Below, piece after piece: positions 17,687 to 26,137 of a stretch of DNA of 64,000 bases. The position numbers were made by a program, and so were the translations under genes. Under the pieces are notes generated by a model. The model was not told where the DNA came from. It saw nothing but the letters and a program-made list of their open reading frames with translations, and ran no database searches. Source of the stretch: Ruegeria atlantica (GTDB lineage Bacteria > Pseudomonadota > Alphaproteobacteria > Rhodobacterales > Rhodobacteraceae). The stretch is from NCBI GenBank assembly GCA_013032095.1, contig WQBJ01000011.1, positions 1 through 64,000 on the forward strand, read 5' to 3'. Positions within the stretch are counted from its first letter, which is position 1, and every line of letters begins with the position of its first letter.

Positions 17687-19315
17687 TTATTCGGCGCGTT
17701 TGTAGAGGTTTTTCGAATACCAGTTCTGCTCGACGTTATTGATCGGCCAGTTCCCGACATCAGTGTCCATCATGTAGACACCTGCATAGTGATAGATCGG
17801 GATCACAGGGGTTTCCTGTGCGATGATCCGTTCAACCTCGGTGTACAGAGGGGCAGGGTCATCGGCAGTTTTGGCCTCGGCCAACAGCTCGTCAACGCGA
17901 GCGTTGGCGTATTTGCCGTCATTGTAGCCGGACTGCGATTGCAACAGGTCGAGGAAGGTCGAGGCTTCGTTGTAGTCACCACACCATGCGCCGCGAGCAA
18001 GGTCGAAGTTCTGGTTGCCACGCTCTTCCAGGAAGACTTTCCATTCCATATTGGCCAGCTCGACATTCACACCCAGCTTCTGCTTCCACATCTGGCTCAG
18101 CGCCACGGCGACCTTCTTGTGGTCCTCGTTGGTGTTGTAGACCATCTCAAAGCTCAGCGGATTGTCAGCGCCATATCCGGCGCCGGCCAGCAGTTCCTTG
18201 GCCAGCTCGTCGCGTTCGGGCTGGGTCATCGAGGCCATTTCAACCTCGGGGACGGTGAAGCCTGCAGTGGCTTCGGGCGCGAAGGTGTAGGCCTGCGGCT
18301 GTCCACCGGCCATGACCTTTTCAGTGATAATTGCCCGATCCACTGCCAGCGACAGCGCCTGACGCACGTTGGGGTCCTTGAACGCTTCGGGGCCGTCTTC
18401 GGTCAGGTTGAAGGTGTAGTAATAGTTGCACAGGCGCGGGAAGCTGATCGCTTCTTCCGGGTGTTCCTGGCTGAGGCGGGGGAACTGGCCTGCGGGCACT
18501 TCGGTGCGGTCCAGCTCACCAGCCAGATAGCGGGTCAGGGCAACGTTCTCGTCATTGATGATTAGCGCGACCACCTTGTCGAGAATAGTGTTCTCGTTGT
18601 CCCAATACATTTCGTTGCGTTCACGAACCGAACGTTCCTGCGGCACGTGCTCGGTCAGGATATAGGCGCCGTTCGAAACGATGTTTTCGGGGCGTGTCCA
18701 AGCGTCGCCATGTTCCTCGATTACCTTTTGCGGTGCCGGGAATGTGGTCGAATGCGTGGTCATCTGCGGGAAATACGGCAGAGGTGCGCTGAGCGTGACT
18801 TCCAGAGTGTGATCGTCGATGGCTTTGACGCCCAGTTCATCAATCGGCTTTTCGCCGGCAATAATCTCGGCGGCGTTCTCGATCGACATCAGCTCCATGA
18901 ACCAGGCGTAGGGCGAGGACAGAGCGGGATCGACAGCACGTTTCCATGCGTAGACAAAGTCACCTGCGGTCACTGGGTCGCCGTTCGACCACTTGGCGTT
19001 GTCGCGCAGAGTAAAAGTGTAGACGTCCTTGGTTTCGTTGGTGGTGTAGTCAGTGGCGACACCCGGAACCAGATTACCGTCTTCGTCTTGGTTCATCAGC
19101 CCTTCGAACAGGTCGCGGGTGATTTCGGCGCCATAGGTATCTTCGACAACCTGCGGGTCGACCGAGCTGTGTTCATCCCCGAGGCGATAGATAAAGGTCT
19201 GGTCGTCAGCTAGCGCTTCGCCGGTTGTCGGATGGGTGCCAGCAGCGAAGGCTGCACCGGCGATCATGGTCGAGGTCAATAGCCCCGCCAGAGATGTTCG
19301 AATGTACTTGTTCAT
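17687..19315 (-). CDS. Periplasmic oligopeptide-binding protein, OppA type
   Basis: Substrate-binding protein (SBP_bac_5) of 542 residues, close to E. coli OppA length. Signal peptide 1-24 ends AAFA. The mature part starts with a typical region and shows the family segment VYTFTLRDNAKWSNGDPVTAGDFVYAWKR cut across residues 95-125, then the second lobe with NDENVALTRYLAGELDRTEVP. The YAWFMELMSI and NEASTFLDLL segments are OppA-like (peptide rather than nickel or dipeptide binding). It leads an operon oppA-oppB-oppC-oppDF. A single Cys-free N-terminus after the signal means it is soluble, not a lipoprotein. Confidence 0.92.
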   Translation of the reverse strand: MNKYIRTSLAGLLTSTMIAGAAFAAGTHPTTGEALADDQTFIYRLGDEHSSVDPQVVEDTYGAEITRDLFEGLMNQDEDGNLVPGVATDYTTNETKDVYTFTLRDNAKWSNGDPVTAGDFVYAWKRAVDPALSSPYAWFMELMSIENAAEIIAGEKPIDELGVKAIDDHTLEVTLSAPLPYFPQMTTHSTTFPAPQKVIEEHGDAWTRPENIVSNGAYILTEHVPQERSVRERNEMYWDNENTILDKVVALIINDENVALTRYLAGELDRTEVPAGQFPRLSQEHPEEAISFPRLCNYYYTFNLTEDGPEAFKDPNVRQALSLAVDRAIITEKVMAGGQPQAYTFAPEATAGFTVPEVEMASMTQPERDELAKELLAGAGYGADNPLSFEMVYNTNEDHKKVAVALSQMWKQKLGVNVELANMEWKVFLEERGNQNFDLARGAWCGDYNEASTFLDLLQSQSGYNDGKYANARVDELLAEAKTADDPAPLYTEVERIIAQETPVIPIYHYAGVYMMDTDVGNWPINNVEQNWYSKNLYKRAE

Positions 19316-19716
19316 GTTGTTCTACTCCCATTTTTTAGGGGCATGGCAACCGCATCCCTTCAGGATGGCTGCCAACCATCATGTTTGTCCGACCCTGAGA
19401 GACCGGGACTGGTTCAATTTTTGCTTTTTCAGATCGCAATGAACACCGCGTCGCAGTCTTTCGGTTTGCAGTCGGGAACGTGTTTGCAAAAGTCGCCTTT
19501 CACTGGCGCTGAAGGTGACACTATTTCAAAAAAGGATAAAGATGCTGCCTTAAAAATAAGCAACTGGAGGTGGATCGTGAATGAAACAGGCGTAGGCTCG
19601 GAAATTAAATAATGAAACCTCATCCGTTCTTGACATTTTTGTGAAGGGCGCCTCCCGCGCTTGACCCATGGACAACACGGCTAAGTGCCAATTGGCGAGG
19701 TTCCACGCGCGAATCG
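19316..19716. other. Intergenic region upstream of oppA
   Basis: About 400 bp between oppA and the lytic transglycosylase, both on the minus strand. It must hold the oppA promoter and the transglycosylase 3' end. Short open frames here have no recognisable protein features and I see no RNA gene or strong hairpin. Confidence 0.5.
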
Positions 19717-20952
19717 CTACCGCGCCAGAGCGGCTTTCATGCCGATTTCTGGGAAGCAGGTGGGCGTCCTGCCCGTCGCTTTTTGCCAGCGCCCGATCGA
19801 GCGGCGCGTTTTAAAACCGGGCAATCCGTCCGAGCCACCCACATCGTGACCTTGCTGTTCCAATGCCCGTTGCATGGCCGCGACATCTGATCGGTAGAGC
19901 TTTCCTACTTTGCCCCAGCGCCCCTTAAAGTCGCCTACGCTGTATTGAATGCGATCCCCCACATGGCCCACGAACAGGGCGTAGAGGTCGCTTTTGTTGT
20001 AGTCCTTCAAAACATAGAAATTGGGCGTGACGAGAAAAGCAGGCCCATTGCGCCCGGCTGGCATCATCAGAAAGCCTTCACCTAGCAACTCACGTTCCGG
20101 GAACGGTCTATTCGACACCCGGGTGATGCCCATTGCAACCCAGTCCTGAATGGGCTTGCCCTGATCCGGGCCTTCTAAAGCACAGGAAACTGAGGGGGGA
20201 ACGTTCACTTCAAACCCCCAATCACGTCCGGTGATCCAACCGTGTTGGGACAGAAAATTCCCGATTGATGCGATTGTATCTTCTGGTGAACCCCAGATAT
20301 CTGATCGACCGTCACCGTTGCCATCGGCCGCGTAGGTTAGAAAGTTTGACGGCATGAATTGTGGTTGACCCAACGCCCCGGCCCAGCTGCTTTTCAAGGT
20401 GCCCGGTGGCGCGTGACCGGTTTCTGCTATCTGCAGCGCGGCAATCAGCTCCTTGGTGAAATAGTCAGAACGGGTGCTCATGAAGCCTTTCGTACTCAGA
20501 ACCTGAAAGGCGTTGTGTCGGATTGGCACTTGGCCATACCCACTCTCGCGGCCCCAAATGGCCAGGATGATGCGTCCGGGCACGCCTGTTTCTGCCTCAA
20601 CGCGAGCCAAAGTTGCTGAATGGCGACGCGCCATCTGTCGCCCCGTGGCTGTGGCCCCCTGAACAGAGCCCTTGTTAAAGTAGCGTCCTGGTGATCCGAA
20701 TTCGGCCTGTTTTTGTTGTTTGGGCACCTGTGCCTGGCTGCCCGGAGGAACCAAATCCGGCAGCTTCCAGTTGAGTGTGACTCCTTCGAAAGCCTTGCGC
20801 ATTGTGTGGTGCGAGACGCCGTTGGCTTTGGCCTGAGGCCATACCGTATCTTGCAGCCATGCTTGAAACAGACGTTCAACCGACGCGCGATCCTGCGCGT
20901 ATGCGCAGGTTGCAAGACACCAAAGGCAAAGGGCGAGAATAATTCGACGCAT
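19717..20952 (-). CDS. Lytic murein transglycosylase, MltB-like, with peptidoglycan-binding domain
   Basis: Exported peptidoglycan-cleaving enzyme of 411 residues. Signal peptide about 1-19. The SLT_2/MltB catalytic domain covers about 25-320, with catalytic Glu136 in AIWGRESGYG and the conserved SSWAGALGQPQFMPSNFL segment. A C-terminal peptidoglycan-binding domain (about 345-405) has the pattern VAAMQRALEQQGHDVGGSDG. It cleaves glycan strands with formation of anhydro-muramic ends during wall turnover. I used the ATG at 20952 (MRRIILAL) because it gives a proper signal peptide; an ATG two codons earlier is equally possible. Divergent from cyoA. Confidence 0.9.
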   Translation of the reverse strand: MRRIILALCLWCLATCAYAQDRASVERLFQAWLQDTVWPQAKANGVSHHTMRKAFEGVTLNWKLPDLVPPGSQAQVPKQQKQAEFGSPGRYFNKGSVQGATATGRQMARRHSATLARVEAETGVPGRIILAIWGRESGYGQVPIRHNAFQVLSTKGFMSTRSDYFTKELIAALQIAETGHAPPGTLKSSWAGALGQPQFMPSNFLTYAADGNGDGRSDIWGSPEDTIASIGNFLSQHGWITGRDWGFEVNVPPSVSCALEGPDQGKPIQDWVAMGITRVSNRPFPERELLGEGFLMMPAGRNGPAFLVTPNFYVLKDYNKSDLYALFVGHVGDRIQYSVGDFKGRWGKVGKLYRSDVAAMQRALEQQGHDVGGSDGLPGFKTRRSIGRWQKATGRTPTCFPEIGMKAALAR

Positions 20953-21139
20953 CACCAAAATGTCTCGCGCGCCTCCGATGTTAAGTCAACCGCGGCATTG
21001 GCGGTGATTTGCGCAATCCTAATGCTTCGGTTGTTCAGGCGGTGTGCAGGGTAATCGATGATTATGGAAAATTCCTTGAGAAAATTCCTGACTCTGCCGA
21101 TAGTTGGCCGAACGCGACGACGTAAGAGGAAGATTAGGC

Positions 21140-22102
21140 GTGGCCTTTCCTAGACCCTTACCTATGTCACGGGCAATGTCGTTGGCGGTAATTGTAGTGG
21201 CCGCGACAGCGCAGATGGCAGGGGCGAGCGACAGTTTCATGGACCCTCAGGGCCCGATTGCAGCGGTCCAGAAGGTTCATCTGCTGCGGGCAACGGTTCT
21301 GATCCTCATTGCCGTGGTTCCTGTTCTGGTTCTGGTACCGCTGATTGCATTGCGATACCGGCGTCGTAAGGGCAGCGCTGCCACGTACCGGCCTAAATGG
21401 GATTTCTCCCCGCCGCTGGAATTCGCCATGTGGGGCGTACCTGTTGTCATTGTTGCTCTGTTGTCCTTTTACCTGTGGAAAGCAACGCACCGGCTTGACC
21501 CTTACGCAGCGAGGTTCGGTGAAACCCCCGCACTGAATGTTCAGGTCGTTGGGCTGGATTGGAAATGGCTGTTCATCTACCCCGATCTGGGTATCGCCAG
21601 TGTCGGAGAGCTGGGCATCCCGGTTAAGCAACAAGTTGCGATGACGCTGACCACTGACACGGTCATGCAGTCTTTCATGATCCCGGCTTTGGCGGGGCAG
21701 ATTTACGCCATGCCCGGAATGACGACGCAACTGCATTTGGTGGCCGATACGCCCGAGACGATGCAGGGCGAGAACACGCAATATAATGGCCGCGGCTTTA
21801 CCAAGCAGAAATTCAAAACACTGGCGATGCAATCAGAGGATTTCAGTGCTTGGGTCGAGGCTGTTCGCACCAATGGCATTCCACTGGACCCTCAGACCTA
21901 CCGCACTTTGGCCATGCGCACTGACCGGGATGAGGTTCAGGCCGCGCTAGGAACCTCCCAGATGCCCGATGACGCACTGTATTTCACGCTGGTAGAGGGT
22001 GATTTGTTCCAGTCTATTCTGCATCGCTATCACGGTGGGCAACCGCTGCCGGTGGATCAACAGCCGGGAACCGTTGAGTACGGGCAGGAGGGCACGCAAT
22101 GA
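21140..22102 (+). CDS. cyoA: Cytochrome bo3-type quinol oxidase subunit II
   Basis: Membrane-anchored subunit II of a haem-copper quinol oxidase, 320 residues from the GTG at 21140. This start has AGAGGA 9 bases upstream; ATGs at 21164 and 21176 lack a ribosome site. A signal-like helix is followed by two membrane helices (about 45-65 and 85-105) and a cupredoxin domain. The CuA cysteines of cytochrome c oxidases are absent (QIYAMPGMTTQLHLVADTP), and the segment NTQYNGRGF is CyoA-like, so electrons come from quinol. Unlike E. coli CyoA there is no lipobox cysteine after the signal (AGASDS). It overlaps cyoB by ATGA. Confidence 0.9.
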   Translation: MAFPRPLPMSRAMSLAVIVVAATAQMAGASDSFMDPQGPIAAVQKVHLLRATVLILIAVVPVLVLVPLIALRYRRRKGSAATYRPKWDFSPPLEFAMWGVPVVIVALLSFYLWKATHRLDPYAARFGETPALNVQVVGLDWKWLFIYPDLGIASVGELGIPVKQQVAMTLTTDTVMQSFMIPALAGQIYAMPGMTTQLHLVADTPETMQGENTQYNGRGFTKQKFKTLAMQSEDFSAWVEAVRTNGIPLDPQTYRTLAMRTDRDEVQAALGTSQMPDDALYFTLVEGDLFQSILHRYHGGQPLPVDQQPGTVEYGQEGTQ

Positions 22103-24183
22103 CTGACACCGGTTTTCTTGGCCGTCTAAGCTGGGACTCCTTCCCGATTGCCGGTCTGATCCAGACACCCAACGCGAATGAAATCGTGGCCAATGCTGCA
22201 GCGGCTGTTGTAATCGTCGGCGTGATCGCTGTGGTCGGTTTGCTCACGTGGTTCCGGCTTTGGGGGCCGCTGTGGCGCGACTGGCTGACCAGCGCCGATC
22301 ATAAAAAGATCGGTATCATGTATATCGTCTTTGCCATCGTCATGTTGGCAAGAGGCGTGTTGGAGGGCGTGGTCATGCGCGCCCAGCAGGCGGCTGGGCC
22401 GGGCGATGGCTTTCTAGAAGCCGAACATTTCGCCGAGCTGTTCAGCACCCATGGCACAATCATGGTGTTCTTTGTCGCTGTGCCATTTGTGTTCGGATTG
22501 GCAAACTTTTTGATCCCACTGATGATCGGCGCGCGGGATGTGGCCTTTCCGGTGATGAACCAGATCAGCCTGGGTCTGACCGTTTCGGCCGGCATGATGT
22601 TGATGGTGTCACTGGTTGTCGGCAACTTCTCTACCGGCGGTTGGACGGCCTATCCGCCGTATACGGGGGCCGCCTTCAACCCCGGCGTAGGACCAGATTA
22701 CTGGATATGGGCCATCGTCGTTTCGGGCATCGGTACCACACTGACGGGCATCAACTTTGCGGTGACAATCTACAAGCTGCGGGCGCCGGGAATGAAGTTC
22801 ATGCGGCTACCGATGTATTGCTGGACCATCATCAGCAGCTCAATCCTGATTATCTTTGCTATGCCGCCACTCGGGGTGGCGGCGCTGATGTTGGCAGCTG
22901 ACCGCTACCTGGACTTCCACTTTTTCACCAATGACCTCGGCGGCAACATGATGAACTATGCCAACCTGTTCTGGCTGTTCGGCCACCCCGAGGTCTATCT
23001 GCTCGTCCTTCCCGCCTATGGCATCTATTCCGAGGTGTTCGCCACCTTCTCGGCCAAACGGCTGTACGGATACAATTCGCTGGTGATCGCCACGATGTGT
23101 ATCGCGGTGCTGTCTTTCACCGTTTGGCTGCACCATTTCTTCACCATGGGCCAGAGTGCCTTGATCAACGCTGTGTTCGGGATTGCCACTATGCTGATCG
23201 CGATCCCGACCGGTGTGAAAGTCTATGACTGGATGGCAACCCTGTATCGCGGCCGAATTCGTTTTTCTGTGCCGATGCTCTACGGCTTGGCATTTCTGAT
23301 GTTGTTTGTGATCGGTGGGCTATCGGGCGTGGTCCTGGCCAATCCCACGGTCGACTATCAGGTTCACAACACCCTGTTTCTGGTTGCGCATTTCCACAAC
23401 GTGCTGTTGCCGGGCGTGTTGTTCGGCCTGCTGGCCGGTTACAATTACTGGTTCCCCAAAGCCTTTGGCTTCCGGTTAAACGAGTATTGGGGCCGGATCA
23501 CAGTTTTATTGTGGACGGTCGGGTTCATGCTGACGTTCCTGCCGCTGTATTTTGTTGGCCTTATGGGAATGCCACGCCGCTCATTCAGCTGGGAGGACCC
23601 CAGCTTTCACCCTTATATGATCATTGCTGTCGTTGGCGCGCTTGTGATTCTGATGGCCCTGTTGTCGGTGGTGGTTCAACTTTGGGTCAGCATCCGCGAC
23701 CGTGATAAAACCCGTGTACCGGTTGGTGATCCTTGGGACGCCCGCACTTTGGAATGGTCGATCCCGGCGCCTCCACCACCCTACAACTTTGCAATCATTC
23801 CGCAGGTTATGGACAGGGATAATTTCGCGGCCGCAAAAGAGCGGGGTGATGCCTATCCGACGCCGGATGCATACGAAGACATCACGATGCCACGCAATAC
23901 TGCCATCGGATTTATGCTTTGCGTGCTCAGTGGTGTCTGGATGTTTGCATTGGTCTGGTGGATCTGGTGGCTAGCTGCATTGATGACGGGCTTGATGTTG
24001 TTGTCCTTCATTCTCTGGACCTTCAGACTGAATATTGAAGAGGTCATCCCCGCCGAAGAAGTGCGCAAACAACATGAGGCTTGGCTGGATCTGGTCCATA
24101 GTTCAACGGCCGTGGACCGTGACCATGAAACCGCTTCGGAAAACCGTGGTCTTGCTCGCCCTGATCTGGAGGCGGTGACATGA
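22099..24183 (+). CDS. cyoB: Cytochrome bo3-type quinol oxidase subunit I
   Basis: Catalytic subunit of 694 residues reducing O2 to water and pumping protons; carries low-spin haem, the high-spin haem and CuB. Key segments: STHG (low-spin haem His), WLFGHPEVYLLVLP (CuB His-Tyr crosslink and the D-channel Glu), WLHHFFTMG (two CuB His), TGVKVYDW (K-channel Lys), and LVAHFHNVLLPG (two haem His). IGARDVAFP holds the D-channel Asp. Overall it follows E. coli CyoB along its length, including the C-terminal extension with GDPWDARTLEW. In the quinone-site region it has RGVLE and EHFAE where E. coli, as I recall it, has RGFAD and HHYDQ, so two polar ligands differ (Asp to Glu, Gln to Glu). Confidence 0.95.
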   Translation: MTDTGFLGRLSWDSFPIAGLIQTPNANEIVANAAAAVVIVGVIAVVGLLTWFRLWGPLWRDWLTSADHKKIGIMYIVFAIVMLARGVLEGVVMRAQQAAGPGDGFLEAEHFAELFSTHGTIMVFFVAVPFVFGLANFLIPLMIGARDVAFPVMNQISLGLTVSAGMMLMVSLVVGNFSTGGWTAYPPYTGAAFNPGVGPDYWIWAIVVSGIGTTLTGINFAVTIYKLRAPGMKFMRLPMYCWTIISSSILIIFAMPPLGVAALMLAADRYLDFHFFTNDLGGNMMNYANLFWLFGHPEVYLLVLPAYGIYSEVFATFSAKRLYGYNSLVIATMCIAVLSFTVWLHHFFTMGQSALINAVFGIATMLIAIPTGVKVYDWMATLYRGRIRFSVPMLYGLAFLMLFVIGGLSGVVLANPTVDYQVHNTLFLVAHFHNVLLPGVLFGLLAGYNYWFPKAFGFRLNEYWGRITVLLWTVGFMLTFLPLYFVGLMGMPRRSFSWEDPSFHPYMIIAVVGALVILMALLSVVVQLWVSIRDRDKTRVPVGDPWDARTLEWSIPAPPPPYNFAIIPQVMDRDNFAAAKERGDAYPTPDAYEDITMPRNTAIGFMLCVLSGVWMFALVWWIWWLAALMTGLMLLSFILWTFRLNIEEVIPAEEVRKQHEAWLDLVHSSTAVDRDHETASENRGLARPDLEAVT

Positions 24184-24812
24184 AGCGCGCGCCGACCCAC
24201 AGCTATCCAGGTCTAAATCTCGGGCGAAGGCATGCTAGCGCCGACAAGGCCAGCGAGGTCGTCACCTTTGGCTTTTGGGTCTTCCTGATGAGCGATCTGG
24301 TCTATTTCGGCCTGATGTTCGCCATTTACATCACAATGATTGATGCACAGGCCGGAGGACCAGGTCCACATGAGCTTTTTGACCTGACAAGCATATTTGC
24401 CCAAACCATGATCCTGCTCACCAGCAGCCTGACCGTCGGGCTGGCGATGCTGGCTCTGAAGTACAATCTGCCCCGATGGCGGATCGTTTTCTGGTTTTGT
24501 GTGACACTTGTTTTGGGGCTCTGCTTTTTGGTTCTGGAGATCCGCGATTTCATGTCGATGGCAGAGAAGGGCGGCATTCCCCAACGCAGCGGGTTCTTGT
24601 CGGCGTTTTATGGGTTGGTTCCGCTGCACGGGTTGCATGTGGCGGCGGGGTGTCTGTGGTTGGTCGTACTTGGCATCCAGCTTCGGATGTTTGGCCTGAC
24701 CGATCTACTTATGTCGCGCGTGGTTCGGTTGGCGTTGTTCTGGCACTTCCTCGACCTGATTTGGATCGGCATCATCACCATCGTCTATTTCGGAGGGCTG
24801 GCCTATGGATAA
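24180..24812 (+). CDS. cyoC: Cytochrome bo3-type quinol oxidase subunit III
   Basis: Five-helix membrane subunit III of 210 residues, near the usual 204. The family pattern FGFWVFLMSDLVYFGLMFA starts near residue 27, followed by QTMILLTSSLTVGLAMLAL and GLVPLHGLHVAAG with the conserved His. It stabilises subunit I and flanks its D-channel entry. Start overlaps cyoB by 4 bp and its stop overlaps cyoD by 8 bp, so all four genes form one translationally coupled operon. Confidence 0.93.
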   Translation: MKRAPTHSYPGLNLGRRHASADKASEVVTFGFWVFLMSDLVYFGLMFAIYITMIDAQAGGPGPHELFDLTSIFAQTMILLTSSLTVGLAMLALKYNLPRWRIVFWFCVTLVLGLCFLVLEIRDFMSMAEKGGIPQRSGFLSAFYGLVPLHGLHVAAGCLWLVVLGIQLRMFGLTDLLMSRVVRLALFWHFLDLIWIGIITIVYFGGLAYG

Positions 24813-25131
24813 GCGCAGCGAAATGCACCGGCGCGAGCGCCGTAGGTATGTGATTGGCTATGGCGGTTCGTTGTTGCTGACATTCGCCGTGTTCACAATC
24901 GCCTACACATACGGCATTGAAACTAAGGGGGTTTACTTGTCGATTGAGTTGCTAGGGTTGGCGCAGTTGATCGTGCAGCTAATTTATTTCCTCCATATCG
25001 ACCGCCGTCGCAGCAGCCGTGAAGATCTGGACTTAGTTCTTTTTTCAACACTTGTTTTGCTGATTATCATCCTCGGAACTGTCTGGATTATGGGCAATCT
25101 GGCGGTGCGAATGCACACGTATCCAATGTAA
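24805..25131 (+). CDS. cyoD: Cytochrome bo3-type quinol oxidase subunit IV
   Basis: Small three-helix subunit of 108 residues (E. coli CyoD 109). Shows YVIGYGGSLLLTFAVFTIAYT, then LGLAQLIVQLIYFLHIDRR and a final helix LVLLIIILGTVWIMGNL. It assists assembly of the oxidase. No haem O synthase gene (cyoE) follows; the next gene, 22 bp on, encodes a membrane fusion protein of a drug-type exporter. Confidence 0.92.
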   Translation: MDKRSEMHRRERRRYVIGYGGSLLLTFAVFTIAYTYGIETKGVYLSIELLGLAQLIVQLIYFLHIDRRRSSREDLDLVLFSTLVLLIIILGTVWIMGNLAVRMHTYPM

Positions 25132-25153
25132 CACCTTGTAAGAGAACGGATTT

Positions 25154-26137
25154 ATGAAGATTTTTAAAGCCGTAGCCGCAGCAGTCATGCTGATCGCAAT
25201 TGCCGCTGGCCTGTTTCTCTATTGGCGCCATGAAGAACGTTACCCCTCGACCAAGGATGCGTACGTTGGTGCAAATATTATCAATGTTGCTGCAAGAGTA
25301 ACCGGTCAAGTTGCAGAGGTACCGATCACGGACAATCAGCCGGTAAAGGCAGGCGATCTTCTGTTCACGATTGATGAGACGCAGTTCAAAGCGTCTGTCG
25401 ACCAGGCTCAGGCCAATCTGGATAGCGCCATGCAGCAGGCGCAATCGTACTCTACCCAGATCACGGCGGCTGAGGCGGCTGTCGAGTCCACGCAATCAGC
25501 TTATGACACAGCCAAGAACAATTTCGAACGCGCCAAGGCTCTGTTCTCGGACGGCGATCTGGCGCAGGTCTCACTGGATCAAGCGACAACAACCTTTGCC
25601 GAGGCCTCGGCCAGGTTGACCGCGAGCCAGTCCACCCTATTGGCACTCCAAAGTGGACTGTCTGCAAAGCAGGACGATGTTCTGTCGTCGCGTGCGCAGC
25701 TTGAGATCACGCAGGCCAACTTGAACTGGACCAGGGTCTACGCAACGTCGGATGGGTGGATTGCCAACCTGACCCTGCGACCAGGTTCGGCGGTGTCAGC
25801 CAATGCGCCGCAGTTTTCGATTGTTGAATCGTCGGATTGGTGGGTCGACGCGAATTTCAAGGAAACTTCACTGCCGCGCATACGTCCGGGCCAGCCAGTT
25901 ACGGTAAAGGTCGACATGCTGCCGGGCGTAACTTTGAAGGGCAAAGTTGCCTCAATTGGGCGGGGATCAGGGGACACGTTCTCGTTGTTGCCGTCTGAGA
26001 ATTCCAGCGGCAATTGGGTTAAGGTCACCCGGCGGTTTCCAGTACGTGTCGAATTAAATCCGACTGATGCGCCGCTGCGCGTCGGTGGCAGCAGTAAAGT
26101 GATCGTAGATACCACAGTGGATCAGGCCGAAAAATGA
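25154..26137 (+). CDS. HlyD/EmrA-type membrane fusion protein
   Basis: Periplasmic adaptor of 327 residues for an MFS exporter. One N-terminal membrane helix (about 7-23), then a biotinyl-lipoyl half-motif (ARVTGQVAEVPITDNQPVKAGD), a coiled-coil hairpin (about 80-185) rich in Ala and Gln, the second lipoyl half (VYATSDGWIANLTLRPG), and a beta-barrel domain. This is the EmrA/VceA layout. It overlaps the emrB-like gene by ATGA and follows cyoD by 22 bp, so it is probably transcribed with the oxidase operon. The exported substrate is unknown. Confidence 0.88.
   Translation: MKIFKAVAAAVMLIAIAAGLFLYWRHEERYPSTKDAYVGANIINVAARVTGQVAEVPITDNQPVKAGDLLFTIDETQFKASVDQAQANLDSAMQQAQSYSTQITAAEAAVESTQSAYDTAKNNFERAKALFSDGDLAQVSLDQATTTFAEASARLTASQSTLLALQSGLSAKQDDVLSSRAQLEITQANLNWTRVYATSDGWIANLTLRPGSAVSANAPQFSIVESSDWWVDANFKETSLPRIRPGQPVTVKVDMLPGVTLKGKVASIGRGSGDTFSLLPSENSSGNWVKVTRRFPVRVELNPTDAPLRVGGSSKVIVDTTVDQAEK

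Noticed and set aside
17249..18565. Long plus-strand frame of 438 codons
   Set aside because: Antisense to oppA and oppB, whose motifs are intact.
21140..24183. Cytochrome c oxidase (aa3) assignment
   Set aside because: Subunit II lacks the CuA cysteines, and subunit I follows CyoB including its C-terminal extension.
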